Part shown: positions 34,115 through 43,515 of the stretch, piece by piece
How the letters are laid out: every line of letters begins with the position of its first letter
How positions within the stretch are numbered: position 1 is the first letter of the stretch
Assembly: GCA_035762175.1 (NCBI GenBank)
Contig: DASTPP010000146.1
Coordinates: 33,146 to 97,145 of the forward strand
Reading direction: 5' to 3'
Length of the DNA stretch: 64,000 nucleotides
Source of the DNA: DASTPP01 sp035762175
Lineage (GTDB): Bacteria > Myxococcota_A > Polyangia > Polyangiales > Polyangiaceae
The notes under the pieces: model-generated
The model's database searches: none
Seen by the model: the letters and a program-made list of their open reading frames with translations, nothing else
Told to the model about the DNA's origin: nothing
Translations under genes and position numbers: made by a program

Positions 34115-35680
34115 ATGTGGCTTTTGACGATCGAAGACGACGAGGGCACGACGCTCTACCACCGGCTCGCGCGCGAGCGCTACACGGTGGGGCGCGCGTC
34201 CGACAGCGACGTCGTGCTCGCGCAGGTCGACGTGTCGAGGCGGCACGCGCGCTTCGAGCGCGAGGGCGACCTGTGGCTGGTCGTCGACGAGGGCAGCGAC
34301 AACGGCACCTTCGTCAACGGGCGCCCGGTCGAGGGGCCGACGCGGCTCGGGGTCGACGACGTCGTGCAGATCAGCAACTACCGCCTCTCGTTCTCCGAGG
34401 GCGACTCGGCCGGCGACCCGACGCCGGCGCCGCGCTACGTGCCGCCGGCGCGCCTGCGCGTGCTGGCCGGCCCGGCGGCGGGCACCGAGCACGTGTTCGC
34501 CCGCGACGAGGTGGTCACGCTCGGCCGCTCCGATGACTGTAGCGTGCGGCTCTTGCACGAGAAGATCATCGCCGTGCACGCCATGATCTGCCCCCTGCCC
34601 GACGGGCGCTACGAGGTCGTCGACACGAGCGGCGAGGGCCTCCTGGTCAACGGCCACCCCATCTCGCGCAAGGTGCTCGAGGGCGGCGACGCCATCAACC
34701 TCGCGGGGGTGGCGTTGATCCGGTACCTCGAGCCGAACCAGGCGTCCGACCCCCGCTTCGACGGCGTCGCGGCGGGGGGCATGCCGGCGCCGCCCGAGAG
34801 GTCCGACGAGCCTCCGAAAGAGGGCGACGCGGTGGCGGTGGGGCCGAGCGGTCGCTTCGAGGCGGTCGGGCCCAGGCCCGTACCGGCCGCGAACCCCGAG
34901 CCTGCGTCGTTCAAGGCCGCGCGCAACGCGAGCGTGCGCCTGGGCGGGCACCGGTCGCGGAATGTACGCGTGGGCGCGGCGGGGCGGGCGGCCGGGGGCC
35001 GGGGGGCCGCGGGGCGTCCCGCGGGCCGTGGGGGCGGCGCGGCGGGGGCCGGGGCGGCGGCGACCGCGGCGGCCGCGGCCGGGGCGTCGGCGACCGCGGC
35101 GGGCCAGGGCGCGCCGGGCGCGTCCCCGGGGGCCGACCCGGGCCGACCCTGGTGGCCGGTCCCCGAGATCGAAGACGAGCCCGAGCCGCCCTTGATGGTG
35201 CCGGGTGCGCCCCCCTCGCCGCCGAAGGCCGCGCCGGCCAGAACCGGCGCCGCCCCGGCGCCGCGGGTGTCGGGCGAGGCCGGCGTGGGCTGGCACCGCG
35301 AGTGGACGCGCTTGCTGGCGCTCTCGCTCTTCGCCATGGCCATGGGGCTCTTGGGTGCGATGTCGCTCTTGCAAAAAAGACGGGGCGAGACGCTGGTCGT
35401 GGGGCCCGAGGCCGGCGACCGTGCGCTCAGGGGCGGGCCCGTCGCGCCGCCCGGCCCGGCGCAGGCGGCGCCGGTCGCCGAGGCGCCGGTCGTCGCGGCG
35501 GCCGAAGCGCCCGCCGCCCCACCGCCCGATGAACCGCCGACCCCCTCGGCGCCGGGCAGCGCGGCCGGCAGCGGGCGGGGTCAGGGCCTGGCGCCCGCGG
35601 CGCCGCGGGGCGGCAACGCGGCCTGGGCGCACAAGCAGCGCTGCTGGAAGCAGGAGGGCGGCCCGTGCGTCGAAAAGTGA
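34115..35680 (+). CDS. Tandem FHA-domain protein with C-terminal TM segment
   Basis: 521 residues from ATG 34115 (an in-frame ATG 34 codons upstream is less likely; family members start MW.L.IEDDEG). First FHA domain at about 20-105 (VGRASDSDVVL, VSRRHARF, DNGTFVNG); second at about 115-205 (TLGRSDDCSVRL, AVHAMI, GEGLLVNG) and more diverged. A long Gly/Ala/Pro linker precedes a TM helix near 400-419 and an Ala/Pro tail. FHA domains bind phosphothreonine; this suggests membrane-anchored signalling. First gene of an operon. Confidence 0.9.
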   Translation: MWLLTIEDDEGTTLYHRLARERYTVGRASDSDVVLAQVDVSRRHARFEREGDLWLVVDEGSDNGTFVNGRPVEGPTRLGVDDVVQISNYRLSFSEGDSAGDPTPAPRYVPPARLRVLAGPAAGTEHVFARDEVVTLGRSDDCSVRLLHEKIIAVHAMICPLPDGRYEVVDTSGEGLLVNGHPISRKVLEGGDAINLAGVALIRYLEPNQASDPRFDGVAAGGMPAPPERSDEPPKEGDAVAVGPSGRFEAVGPRPVPAANPEPASFKAARNASVRLGGHRSRNVRVGAAGRAAGGRGAAGRPAGRGGGAAGAGAAATAAAAAGASATAAGQGAPGASPGADPGRPWWPVPEIEDEPEPPLMVPGAPPSPPKAAPARTGAAPAPRVSGEAGVGWHREWTRLLALSLFAMAMGLLGAMSLLQKRRGETLVVGPEAGDRALRGGPVAPPGPAQAAPVAEAPVVAAAEAPAAPPPDEPPTPSAPGSAAGSGRGQGLAPAAPRGGNAAWAHKQRCWKQEGGPCVEK

Positions 35681-36867
35681 GCGGCCGCGCGACGCGGCGC
35701 CTGGGGGCGGCCTTCGTGGCCTGCGCGCTCGCCTCGGGCGCGGGCGTGGCGGCGGCGGCCCCCGAGCCGGCGGTGCGGCGCGTGCACGTGCTGCACGTGG
35801 CCGCGAGCCGGCCCTATCCGTACGAGGCCATCAAGCTGACCAAGGCGATCGAGGCGCAGATCGCCAAGACGCCTTCGGTGCGGCTCATCAACTCGAACCT
35901 CGCGCTGCTCGAGGCGCTCGACGCCGCCAAGTGCGCGCCGCGCTTCGTCGAGCGCGCCTTCGGCCGCGGCTCCCCGCTCGACGCCGAGGCGGGGCAGCTC
36001 GTCGAGCCCTCGTGCCTGAAGAAGGTCGCCGGGGCGCTCGGGCCGCCGCCCTCCGAGCGCTTCCTTTGGGGCTGGCTCTACGACGCGGGCGGCGGCGCCG
36101 TGGGCGTGACGCTCGGGCTCTGGCAGCGCGACGGCACGCTGCGGCAGTCGAGCCTGCGCTACGACCCGGACGCGCCCGACGAGGTCGCCGAGCGCCTGGT
36201 CTTGCGGCTGCTCGAGGCCGAGCGCGCCGGCGAGGTGCGGCTCGTGACCTCGCCCGGCGTCACGCTCGAGGGCGAGCTCTTCGTCGACGGCGAGCCCAAG
36301 GGCCGCTTCGGGCCCCAGCGCAACGAGCGCACCCTGCTCGCGGGCGAGCACCGCTTCGAGGTGCGCCAAGGCGGCGAGGTGCGCGCGCAGGGGCGGGGCC
36401 AGGTCTACGCCGGCTCGACGCAGAGCGTGCTGCTCGAGGGGCCCGCGCCCGAGCCGCCGCGCGCGGCGTACGTGCCGCCGCCGCCGCCGCCGCCCACGCC
36501 GCCGCCCCCGCCGCCCCGCGCGCAGACCCTGCCCTGGGTGCTGAGCGGCATCGGCCTGGCCGGCTTCGTCGGCGCGGGCGCCTTCTTCGCGCTCTGGGCG
36601 GGGCAGCAGGGCGATCTCAGCGACGCGTGCTCGGGGGCGAAGCGCTGCTTCGACGAGCAAGACACCATCTACCGCTCGAAGCTCTACAGCACGCTCGCGA
36701 TCGTTTCGCTGGGCGTCGGCGCGGGGGCGGGGGCGGGGGCCTACGTCGCGTGGCGCTCGTCGTCGTCCGACCGCGCGCCGGCGGGCGTCGGGCGCGGGCC
36801 CGCGGTCTGGGCGGGCGTCGAGCCGCTCGGCGGCGGCGCGGCGGCCCTTGTGAAGGGGAGGTTCTAG
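35665..36867 (+). CDS. Exported PEGA-like protein with two TM segments
   Basis: 400 residues from GTG 35665 (AGGAGG seven bases upstream), overlapping the FHA gene by 16 bp. Signal peptide; residues about 40-190 form an unassigned domain; a PEGA-like beta unit follows (LFVDGEPKGRFGP ... LLAGEHRFEVRQGG); a Pro-run linker and two TM helices (VLSGIGLAGFVGAGAFFALW, LYSTLAIVSLGVGAGAGAGAYVAW) end it. Such proteins are common in myxobacteria next to Ser/Thr kinases or FHA proteins; function unknown. Confidence 0.82.
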   Translation: MRRKVSGRATRRLGAAFVACALASGAGVAAAAPEPAVRRVHVLHVAASRPYPYEAIKLTKAIEAQIAKTPSVRLINSNLALLEALDAAKCAPRFVERAFGRGSPLDAEAGQLVEPSCLKKVAGALGPPPSERFLWGWLYDAGGGAVGVTLGLWQRDGTLRQSSLRYDPDAPDEVAERLVLRLLEAERAGEVRLVTSPGVTLEGELFVDGEPKGRFGPQRNERTLLAGEHRFEVRQGGEVRAQGRGQVYAGSTQSVLLEGPAPEPPRAAYVPPPPPPPTPPPPPPRAQTLPWVLSGIGLAGFVGAGAFFALWAGQQGDLSDACSGAKRCFDEQDTIYRSKLYSTLAIVSLGVGAGAGAGAYVAWRSSSSDRAPAGVGRGPAVWAGVEPLGGGAAALVKGRF

Positions 36868-36870
36868 CGC

Positions 36871-38292
36871 ATGGCGTGGCGGGCATTTTGGCGCGCGGCC
36901 TCGGGCGCGGCGTTCGCCGCCGCGGCCATCGGAGCCTGCACCGGGGGCTACGTCCAAGACCCCGCCGGCTTCTGCCTCGACGAGCCCTCCGACTCGCGCT
37001 GCGCGAGCAGCGGGGGCCGGGCCGGCGCCGGGGGGGCGGGCGGCGGCGGGGGCTCGCCGACGCAAGGGGGTGGCGGGGGCGGCAGCGGGGGCGCGCCCCT
37101 GATGGGCTCGTCGGGCTCGTCGGGCGCGGGGGGGGCGGGCGGCCTGCAGTGCGAGGCGCCCGAGGTCGAGTGCGGGGGCGCCTGCGTCAACGTCGGGGCG
37201 AGCGCCGAGCATTGCGGCGAGTGCCGCTACGCCTGCGGCCAGGGCTCGACCTGCTCGGCCGGCGCCTGCTCGGCCTTCGTGGTGGTCGAGAACGTGCTCG
37301 CGCCCTACGCGTTCGTGCTCGACGCGCAGAACGTTTACTTCGTCTCGCCGGTCAAAGACACGGGCGGCCTCCTGGCCCCGGTGCGTCGGGCGCCTAGGGG
37401 CGGCGGCCCGCCCGAGTCGGTGTTCGCCGGCAACCCAACCTTCCGCTCGCGCTCGCTCGCGCTCGTCGCCGGCGTTCTGCACTTCGGTGACCTCGCCAAC
37501 GGCGGCGTGATCTTCAAGGGCCCGGCCGACGGCAGCGATGGGGTTGACCAGCACGTGGCTGAGGGGCAGCCGACGGTTCAGCACCTGATCGCCGCCGACG
37601 AGCGCCTCTGGTGGAGCAGCTTCAACGGTGGCACCAGCTCGCTGCGCCGGGCGCCGTCGGCGGGCGACAACGTCGCGGCGCAGGACGTGGTCGAGCTTCA
37701 GATCGGACGCGTCGACGCGCTCGCGGTCGAGGGCGCTGGCCCGGCGGCCGTCGCGTACTGGGTCAACCGCGACGCGAGCTCCGCGGCCAACGGCGGGCTC
37801 TGGCGCAAGGGCGAGGCGTCCGAGCCGTCGCGCATCGCGACGGGCGAGCAGATGATTCAGCTCGCCGTTGGCACCGACGCCGTCTTCGTCGCCGACCGCG
37901 GGCGCGGCATCGTGCGGGCGGCGAAGGCTGGCGCGGGGGCCTCCGCCGAGGTCGTCGTGCCCCAGGCCGAGGTCGGCGGCGCGTTGCAGGGCATCGCCGT
38001 TGAGGGCGACCGGCTCTACTGGCTCGCGCTCTCGGGCGCGAGCCTCGAGCTGCACCGGTCCGGGCTCGATGGCGCGGGCGCGCGTGTACTCGGGCGCGCG
38101 ATGGTCAAGAGCACGGCCTACTGGGCCGCCCCCTTCGGGGCCTCGGCGATCGTCCTGAACGGCGGCTTCGTGTACTTCGCCGACCCGGGCACGGTCACGG
38201 GCCTCGAGGCCCAAGACATCAGCTACAACGGCGCCGTCGGCGCGCCCGACGGCGCGATCTACCGGCTGCCGGCGGGGCCCGCCGGCGGCTGA
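36871..38292 (+). CDS. Cys-rich lipoprotein with propeller-like repeats
   Basis: 473 residues; lipobox AAIGAC, then a Gly/Ser linker and a short Cys-rich module (CEAPEVECGGACVNVG ... HCGECRYACGQGSTC) seen in many Myxococcota surface proteins. The rest consists of repeated VYFVS/LYWLA-type beta units like a propeller. Probably a surface lipoprotein. Third gene of the FHA/PEGA operon, starting 3 bp after the previous stop. Confidence 0.82.
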   Translation: MAWRAFWRAASGAAFAAAAIGACTGGYVQDPAGFCLDEPSDSRCASSGGRAGAGGAGGGGGSPTQGGGGGGSGGAPLMGSSGSSGAGGAGGLQCEAPEVECGGACVNVGASAEHCGECRYACGQGSTCSAGACSAFVVVENVLAPYAFVLDAQNVYFVSPVKDTGGLLAPVRRAPRGGGPPESVFAGNPTFRSRSLALVAGVLHFGDLANGGVIFKGPADGSDGVDQHVAEGQPTVQHLIAADERLWWSSFNGGTSSLRRAPSAGDNVAAQDVVELQIGRVDALAVEGAGPAAVAYWVNRDASSAANGGLWRKGEASEPSRIATGEQMIQLAVGTDAVFVADRGRGIVRAAKAGAGASAEVVVPQAEVGGALQGIAVEGDRLYWLALSGASLELHRSGLDGAGARVLGRAMVKSTAYWAAPFGASAIVLNGGFVYFADPGTVTGLEAQDISYNGAVGAPDGAIYRLPAGPAGG

Positions 38293-38352
38293 GGGGCCCC
38301 GCCGCGCTCGCGGGCTGACGTGGCGCGGCAAAGGCGCTAGGGTGCGCCGCGC

Positions 38353-41300
38353 TTGCGCGTCGTAGGGGCAGCGGTGGTGCGGGCGCTCGGCTTGCGGCCG
38401 GGCGAGGCCGGGGTCGTGGCCCCCGCCGCGCTCTATGCGGCCCTGGCGGTGGGCGCGACGACGCTCGCCGACGTCGCCTCGAGCGCGCTCTACGTGGCCG
38501 CCTTCCCGGCCGGGGCGCTCGGGCGCCTCTACGTGCTCACCTCGGCCGGGCGCGTGGCGGTCGCCTTCGCGTACGCGACGCTCGGGCAGAAGAGCGGGCG
38601 GGCGCGGCTCGACGCGGCGGTCGTCGCGTGGGTGGGGGCCTTCATGGCGGCGAGCGCGGGGGCCCCGTCGCGGCTCGGACCGGCGGGGCTGACGGCCGTC
38701 GTGCTCGCGCTCTCGACGCTGCCGCAGCTCTTGCCGCTCATCGGGTTTCAGGCCGCGATCGACTGCCTGAACGCCCGGCAAGCCAAGCGCCTCTTGCCCG
38801 TGCTGGCCGCGGCGGCGACGGCGGGCACCGTCGCGGCAAGCGGCGCGGCGAGGGCGCTGGCGGGCGCGGCGGGCACGGCCTGGCTGCTGGCGCTCGGGGC
38901 CCTGCTCTGCGCCGCCGCCCTGCCGCTGCCGGGGCTCTTGCACCGGCAGGCCTGGGCCGGGGCGGCGCCCCCGCCGCCCGGCGCGGCGAAGGGGCCGGGC
39001 GAGCCGGCGCCGAGCTTCTTCCGGACGATCTACGAATCGTTCGGCGACCTCGGGGCGGTGCCCGCGGCGAAGCTGGTCGCGGCGTACGCGCTGCTGAGCG
39101 CGCTCGGGCAGAACCTGACCGACTACGCCTGGAAGTCGGCGCTCAAGGCCGAGGGCGGCGGGCCCGACGCGGTCGCGGCGGCGCTGGCGAGCTTCTCGAT
39201 CTCCACGGGCGTGCTGACGCTCGCCGCGCAGCTCCTGGTCGCCGGCGCGTTCGTGGCGCGCGTCGGGGTGCGCGGCTCGCTCGCGGTGCCGCCGGCGGCG
39301 CTCGTGCTGCTCGGCCCGCTCTTCGCGATCGCGCCCGGCGTGCCGGCGGCGGCCGCGCTCAAGGGCGCCGAGGTGGTGACCCGCTACGGCGTCGGCACCG
39401 CCGCGGCCGACCTGCTGCTGACGCCGGTGCCGGCCGCCTCGCGGCTGCGCGTCAAGGCGCTGGTCAAGGGCGCGGCGGGCCCGCTGGGCCTGGGGCTCGC
39501 CGGGGCGCTCATCGGCCTGTCCGGGGCCGAGGGGCCGCCGCCCCTGATCGTCGGCGCCCTCGTCGCGCTGACGGGAGCGCTCGGCTTCGGCGTCACGCGC
39601 GCGGCGCGCCGGGCCTACGCCGACGCGCTCGCGGGCGCGCTCGGCAAGGGGCGCGAGCTCTCGGACGTCTCGCCCCACAGCGCCGCGCTGGTGCGCCGCG
39701 AGCTCAAGGCGCGCCTCAAGCACGCGCTCGCCGGGGGCGAGGACGCCGACGCGCTCGCCGTGCTCGCCGTGCTCGACGGGCACCTCTTCACCGTGGCCGA
39801 CATCGCGCCGGCGCTCGCGGCGTCGGCGGGCCCGTCCGTGCGCCGCGCGGCGCTCGAGGCGGCGCGGCGGGTCCTGCGGGCGGGCGACGGGCCGGCGCTG
39901 CTCGCGGCCGCGCCGCCCTTCGACGAGCCCGACGCCGAGGCCGACCTGCTCGCGCTCGCGGTGCGCTTCGGGGGCCGGCCCGACGGGGCGCGGCTCGCGG
40001 CGGCCCGGGCGCAGGCCGACCTGCGCCCGGTCGACTCGGCCCGCGCGAGGCTCTGGGCGCACGCGGTGCGCGCCGAGGTCGCGATCGACCGCGAGCGGGC
40101 GCTCGAGGCGCTGCGGCAGGCGGCCGCCGGCGGGCCCGCGCAGCGGCGCGCCCAGGCGCTGCGGGCGCTCGGCGAGCTCGGCGACGGGCGCGCGTCGCGC
40201 CTGGTGATGCAGGCGCTCGGCGAGCCCGACGCCGACCTGTTCGCCGAGGCGGCGCGCGCGGCGGTGCTGCTCGAGCTGCCCGGCGCCGTCACCGTGCTGG
40301 CGGCGCGGCTGGCGAGCGGCCCGCACGCGGCCGCCGCGGCGCGGGCGCTCGCGCTGGCGGGGCCCGAGGCGGCCGAAGACCTCATCGAGCTCTTGCCCAC
40401 GACGCGCGGCGAGCCCGGCGCCCCGCCGACGGCGCGTGCCAGCGGCGGGCGCACCATCGCCGGCACCGTGCGGGCCGCGCGGGCGCTCGCCGGGCTCGGG
40501 CCGGCGGCCTGCGAGCGCGTGCTGCGCGACTACGACCGGCTCGGCTACCGCGCCCGCACGGCCGTCTGCCGCGCCCTCGGGCGGGTGCCCGAGGCGACCG
40601 GACGCGCGCTCGACCCCGCCGCGGTGCTCGCCGCGATGGAGTCCACGGTCGCCTACGCCGAGGTCCTCGTCCGGGCCCTGCCCGGCGCGCGGCCGGGGGG
40701 GCTGCTCGCGGGCGAGATCTCGCACCGCGTCGAAGAGACCGCCGCGCGCCTGCTCGACCTCGCCTCGCTCGTCGGCGACCGCGCGCGCATCGGCCGCGCC
40801 CGCGACGCGCTCGACGGCCCGGCGCGCGAGCGCGGCACCGCCCTCGAGCTGCTCGAACAGCTCTTGCCGCGCGGGCTCGGGCGCCGCACCCTCGCGCTGC
40901 TCGAGCCCGCCCCCGCCTCCGCCGACGGCGCGCCCCCGCGCCTCGACGGCTGGCTCGAGCGCTGCGCCGCCTTCGACCGCGACGAGCTGCCCCCGACCGA
41001 CGCCATGTTCACCGTCCTCGAGCGCGTCCTCGTCCTGCGCAACTCGCCCCTCTTCCACGGGCTCGCGGGCGAAGAGCTCTACCCGGTCGCCGAGGTCTCG
41101 AGCGTCAAGGCCTACGCGCCCGGCGAGCCCGTCGTGCGCGAGGGCGACCCGGGCGACGCGCTCTACGTGGTCGCCGACGGCAGCTTCGAGGTCGAGCGCG
41201 GCGGGCGCGACGTGCGCAAGCTCGGGCCCGGCGACGTCTTCGGCGAGATGTCGCTGCTCGACGGCGTGCCCCGCGCCGCCACCGTCGTCGCCTCCGCGAG

Positions 41301-41421
41301 CGGCGGGCGCGCGCTGCGCGTGCCGCGCGAAGACTTCGAGGCCCTGCTCGACGAGTCGCCCGAGCTCGCCCGCGGCGTCATCCGCACCCTGCTCGGGCAC
41401 CTGCGCGCCGCCGGCGGCTGA
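38353..41421 (+). CDS. MFS/nucleotide-transporter-like membrane domain fused to HEAT and cyclic-nucleotide-binding domains
   Basis: Up to 1022 residues; GTG 38377, eight bases after AGGGG, may be the true start. Residues 1-420 are a 12-TM-like transporter related to NTP/NDP exchangers and MFS proteins. Residues about 450-840 are HEAT-like helical repeats. Residues about 880-1020 are a CAP_ED-type cyclic-nucleotide-binding domain (YAPGEPVVREGDPGDALYVVADG, GDVFGEMSLLDGVPRAATVVA). Ligand binding may gate transport or scaffold function. The architecture is known in bacteria but unexplained. Confidence 0.85.
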   Translation: MRVVGAAVVRALGLRPGEAGVVAPAALYAALAVGATTLADVASSALYVAAFPAGALGRLYVLTSAGRVAVAFAYATLGQKSGRARLDAAVVAWVGAFMAASAGAPSRLGPAGLTAVVLALSTLPQLLPLIGFQAAIDCLNARQAKRLLPVLAAAATAGTVAASGAARALAGAAGTAWLLALGALLCAAALPLPGLLHRQAWAGAAPPPPGAAKGPGEPAPSFFRTIYESFGDLGAVPAAKLVAAYALLSALGQNLTDYAWKSALKAEGGGPDAVAAALASFSISTGVLTLAAQLLVAGAFVARVGVRGSLAVPPAALVLLGPLFAIAPGVPAAAALKGAEVVTRYGVGTAAADLLLTPVPAASRLRVKALVKGAAGPLGLGLAGALIGLSGAEGPPPLIVGALVALTGALGFGVTRAARRAYADALAGALGKGRELSDVSPHSAALVRRELKARLKHALAGGEDADALAVLAVLDGHLFTVADIAPALAASAGPSVRRAALEAARRVLRAGDGPALLAAAPPFDEPDAEADLLALAVRFGGRPDGARLAAARAQADLRPVDSARARLWAHAVRAEVAIDRERALEALRQAAAGGPAQRRAQALRALGELGDGRASRLVMQALGEPDADLFAEAARAAVLLELPGAVTVLAARLASGPHAAAAARALALAGPEAAEDLIELLPTTRGEPGAPPTARASGGRTIAGTVRAARALAGLGPAACERVLRDYDRLGYRARTAVCRALGRVPEATGRALDPAAVLAAMESTVAYAEVLVRALPGARPGGLLAGEISHRVEETAARLLDLASLVGDRARIGRARDALDGPARERGTALELLEQLLPRGLGRRTLALLEPAPASADGAPPRLDGWLERCAAFDRDELPPTDAMFTVLERVLVLRNSPLFHGLAGEELYPVAEVSSVKAYAPGEPVVREGDPGDALYVVADGSFEVERGGRDVRKLGPGDVFGEMSLLDGVPRAATVVASASGGRALRVPREDFEALLDESPELARGVIRTLLGHLRAAGG

Positions 41422-41442
41422 CCCCGCCCCCGCGGCCCCGGC

Positions 41443-43506
41443 TCAGCCGCCGGCACCCCCGCGCGCCTCGTCCCCGGCCGCGGCCTCGCCCCCTCGGGCC
41501 GCCGCCCCGTCCCCCGCCGCGGCCTCGCCCCCTCGGGCCGCCGCCCCATTCTCTCCGGCCGCCCCGCCCCCCCCGGCCGCCGCCCCGCCCGCGGGGGCCG
41601 CCTCGTCGGGCGAGTGCACGACGAAGGCGCCGCGGCGGATCTCGTCGCGCAAGGTCGCGTCGTCCCACGCGTCGTCGGAGGTGACGAGGCCCCGCTCGCG
41701 GGCCGAGTTCTGCAAGAGGCGCTCGAGCTCGTCGGTCTGCGCCCGCACGAAGTCGAGGAAGCCCTGCCGGTCGCGGCGGGAGCGCTCCTCGGCCATCGCG
41801 CGCAAGTTCTGCTCGTCGTAGCGGCGGAAGTTCTGGGCGAGGCGGTGGGCCCGGTGGGCGCGGGCGCCGAGGGCGCGCAGCGCGTCGGCGGCGGCGCGCA
41901 GCGCGGTGTCGAAGGTCTCGCGGTAGACGTGCGTGACGCCCGCGTCGATGAGATCGTAGGCGTCGACGCGGCCCGAGGCGCGGGCGAAGATCGCGAGCCG
42001 CGGGAAGTGCTTTCTCGCCGTCTTGACGAGCGCGAGCCGCTCTTCGGCCCCGTCGATGGCGACGACGAGCGCGCGCGCCTCGGCCGCGCCGGCCGCGCGC
42101 AAGAGGTCGAGCCGCGTCGCGTCGCCGTAGTAGACCTCGTGGCCGAAGCGGCGCAAGAGCTCGACCTGGTCCGAGTCGTCCTCGAGCACCGTCGTGCGCA
42201 CGCCGGCCGCGCGCAGGTAGCGGGCGACGATCTGCCCGAAGCGCCCGAAGCCGGCGATGATGACGGCGCCGCGGTGGTCGATCGGGTCGGCCTCGCGCTC
42301 GGCGCGCTCGGGCGCGCCGAGCCGCGGCAAGATCGCCCGCTCGCCGAGCAGGAGCACCAGCGGGGTGAGCGCCATGCTGAGCGCGACGGCGGCGGTGAGC
42401 GTGGCGGACGCGCCGCCGTCGAGCACCCCGTGCTGCGCCGCGAACGAGAGCAGCACGAAGGCGAACTCGCCGACCTGCGCGAGCGAGAGCGCGACGAGCG
42501 TGGCCTGGCTCGCGCTGAGCCGGAAGGCGCGGCCGAGGCCGTAGAGCAGCGCCGCCTTGCCGACGACGAGGGCGCCGACCGCCGCGGCGGTCGCGCCCGG
42601 CCGGGCGGCGACGAGGCGGAAGTCGATCGACGCCCCGACGGCGAGGAAGAAGAGGCCGAGCAAGAGGCCCTTGAAGGGCTCGATGTCGCCCTCGAGCTCG
42701 TGGCGGAACTCGCTGCCCGCCAGCACCACGCCCGCCACGAAGGCCCCGAGCGCGGGCGACATGCCCACCGCCTGCATCAGGAGCGCGATGCCGATCACCA
42801 GCAGCAGCGCGGCCGCGGTGAAGAGCTCGCGCAGGCGCGTCTTGGCCACGAGCCGGAAGGCCGGCCCCATCGCGTAGTGGCCGCCGACGACGATCGCCGC
42901 GATGGCCGAGAGCACCACGAGCGCCCGCAGCGGCGCCGGCAGGCTCTCGACCCACGCGCCCTCGCCCCCGGCGGCCGCCGCGGGCCGCGACGCCAGCAGT
43001 GGAAAGACCGCCAGCATCGGGATGACGGCGATGTCCTGGAAGAGCAGCACGGCGAACGCGCTGCGGCCCGCCGTCGTGCGCAAGAGGCCCTTCTCTTCGA
43101 GGCTCTGCAGCACGATCGCGGTCGACGAGAGCGAGACGACGAGGCCGATCGCCACGGCCTCCTTCCAGCGCAGGCCGAGGGGCAGGCAGGCGAGGGCGGC
43201 GGCGGCCGACGTCGCGGCCACCTGCGCCCCGCCCAGCCCCAGGATGGGCGTGCGCATCTGCCAGAGCAGCTTCGGCTCGAGCTCGAGGCCGACGGCGAAG
43301 AGCATCATGACGGCGCCGAACTCGGCGAAGTGCATGACGTCGGCGCCCTCGCGCCCGACGAGGCCCAGGCCGAAGGGGCCGATGGCGGCGCCGGCGAGCA
43401 GGTAGCCGAGCACCGAGCCGAGCCCGAGCCGCTTGGCGACCACCACCGCCACGACCGCGGCGGCCAGGTAGACGAAGGCCTGAAAGAAGAACCCTTCGGC
43501 GTGCAT
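41443..43506 (-). CDS. kefC: Kef-type K+/H+ antiporter with TrkA-N domain
   Basis: 687 residues. About 12 TM helices of the CPA2 family (FAEFGAVMMLFAVGLELEP, LVVSLSSTAIVLQSL, FAVLLFQDIAVIPML), then a Rossmann TrkA-N/RCK domain (VIIAGFGRFGQIVARYL, YYGDATRLDLLRAAG). A C-terminal Ala/Gly/Glu tail is repetitive. Kef proteins export K+ to acidify the cytoplasm during electrophile stress. Its ancillary oxidoreductase is encoded immediately upstream. Confidence 0.93.
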   Translation of the reverse strand: MHAEGFFFQAFVYLAAAVVAVVVAKRLGLGSVLGYLLAGAAIGPFGLGLVGREGADVMHFAEFGAVMMLFAVGLELEPKLLWQMRTPILGLGGAQVAATSAAAALACLPLGLRWKEAVAIGLVVSLSSTAIVLQSLEEKGLLRTTAGRSAFAVLLFQDIAVIPMLAVFPLLASRPAAAAGGEGAWVESLPAPLRALVVLSAIAAIVVGGHYAMGPAFRLVAKTRLRELFTAAALLLVIGIALLMQAVGMSPALGAFVAGVVLAGSEFRHELEGDIEPFKGLLLGLFFLAVGASIDFRLVAARPGATAAAVGALVVGKAALLYGLGRAFRLSASQATLVALSLAQVGEFAFVLLSFAAQHGVLDGGASATLTAAVALSMALTPLVLLLGERAILPRLGAPERAEREADPIDHRGAVIIAGFGRFGQIVARYLRAAGVRTTVLEDDSDQVELLRRFGHEVYYGDATRLDLLRAAGAAEARALVVAIDGAEERLALVKTARKHFPRLAIFARASGRVDAYDLIDAGVTHVYRETFDTALRAAADALRALGARAHRAHRLAQNFRRYDEQNLRAMAEERSRRDRQGFLDFVRAQTDELERLLQNSARERGLVTSDDAWDDATLRDEIRRGAFVVHSPDEAAPAGGAAAGGGGAAGENGAAARGGEAAAGDGAAARGGEAAAGDEARGGAGG

Positions 43507-43515
43507 GCGGGTCGC

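Noticed and set aside
35581..41400. 1939-codon open frame on the minus strand
   Set aside because: Runs antisense through four well-supported plus-strand genes; composition is non-protein-like.
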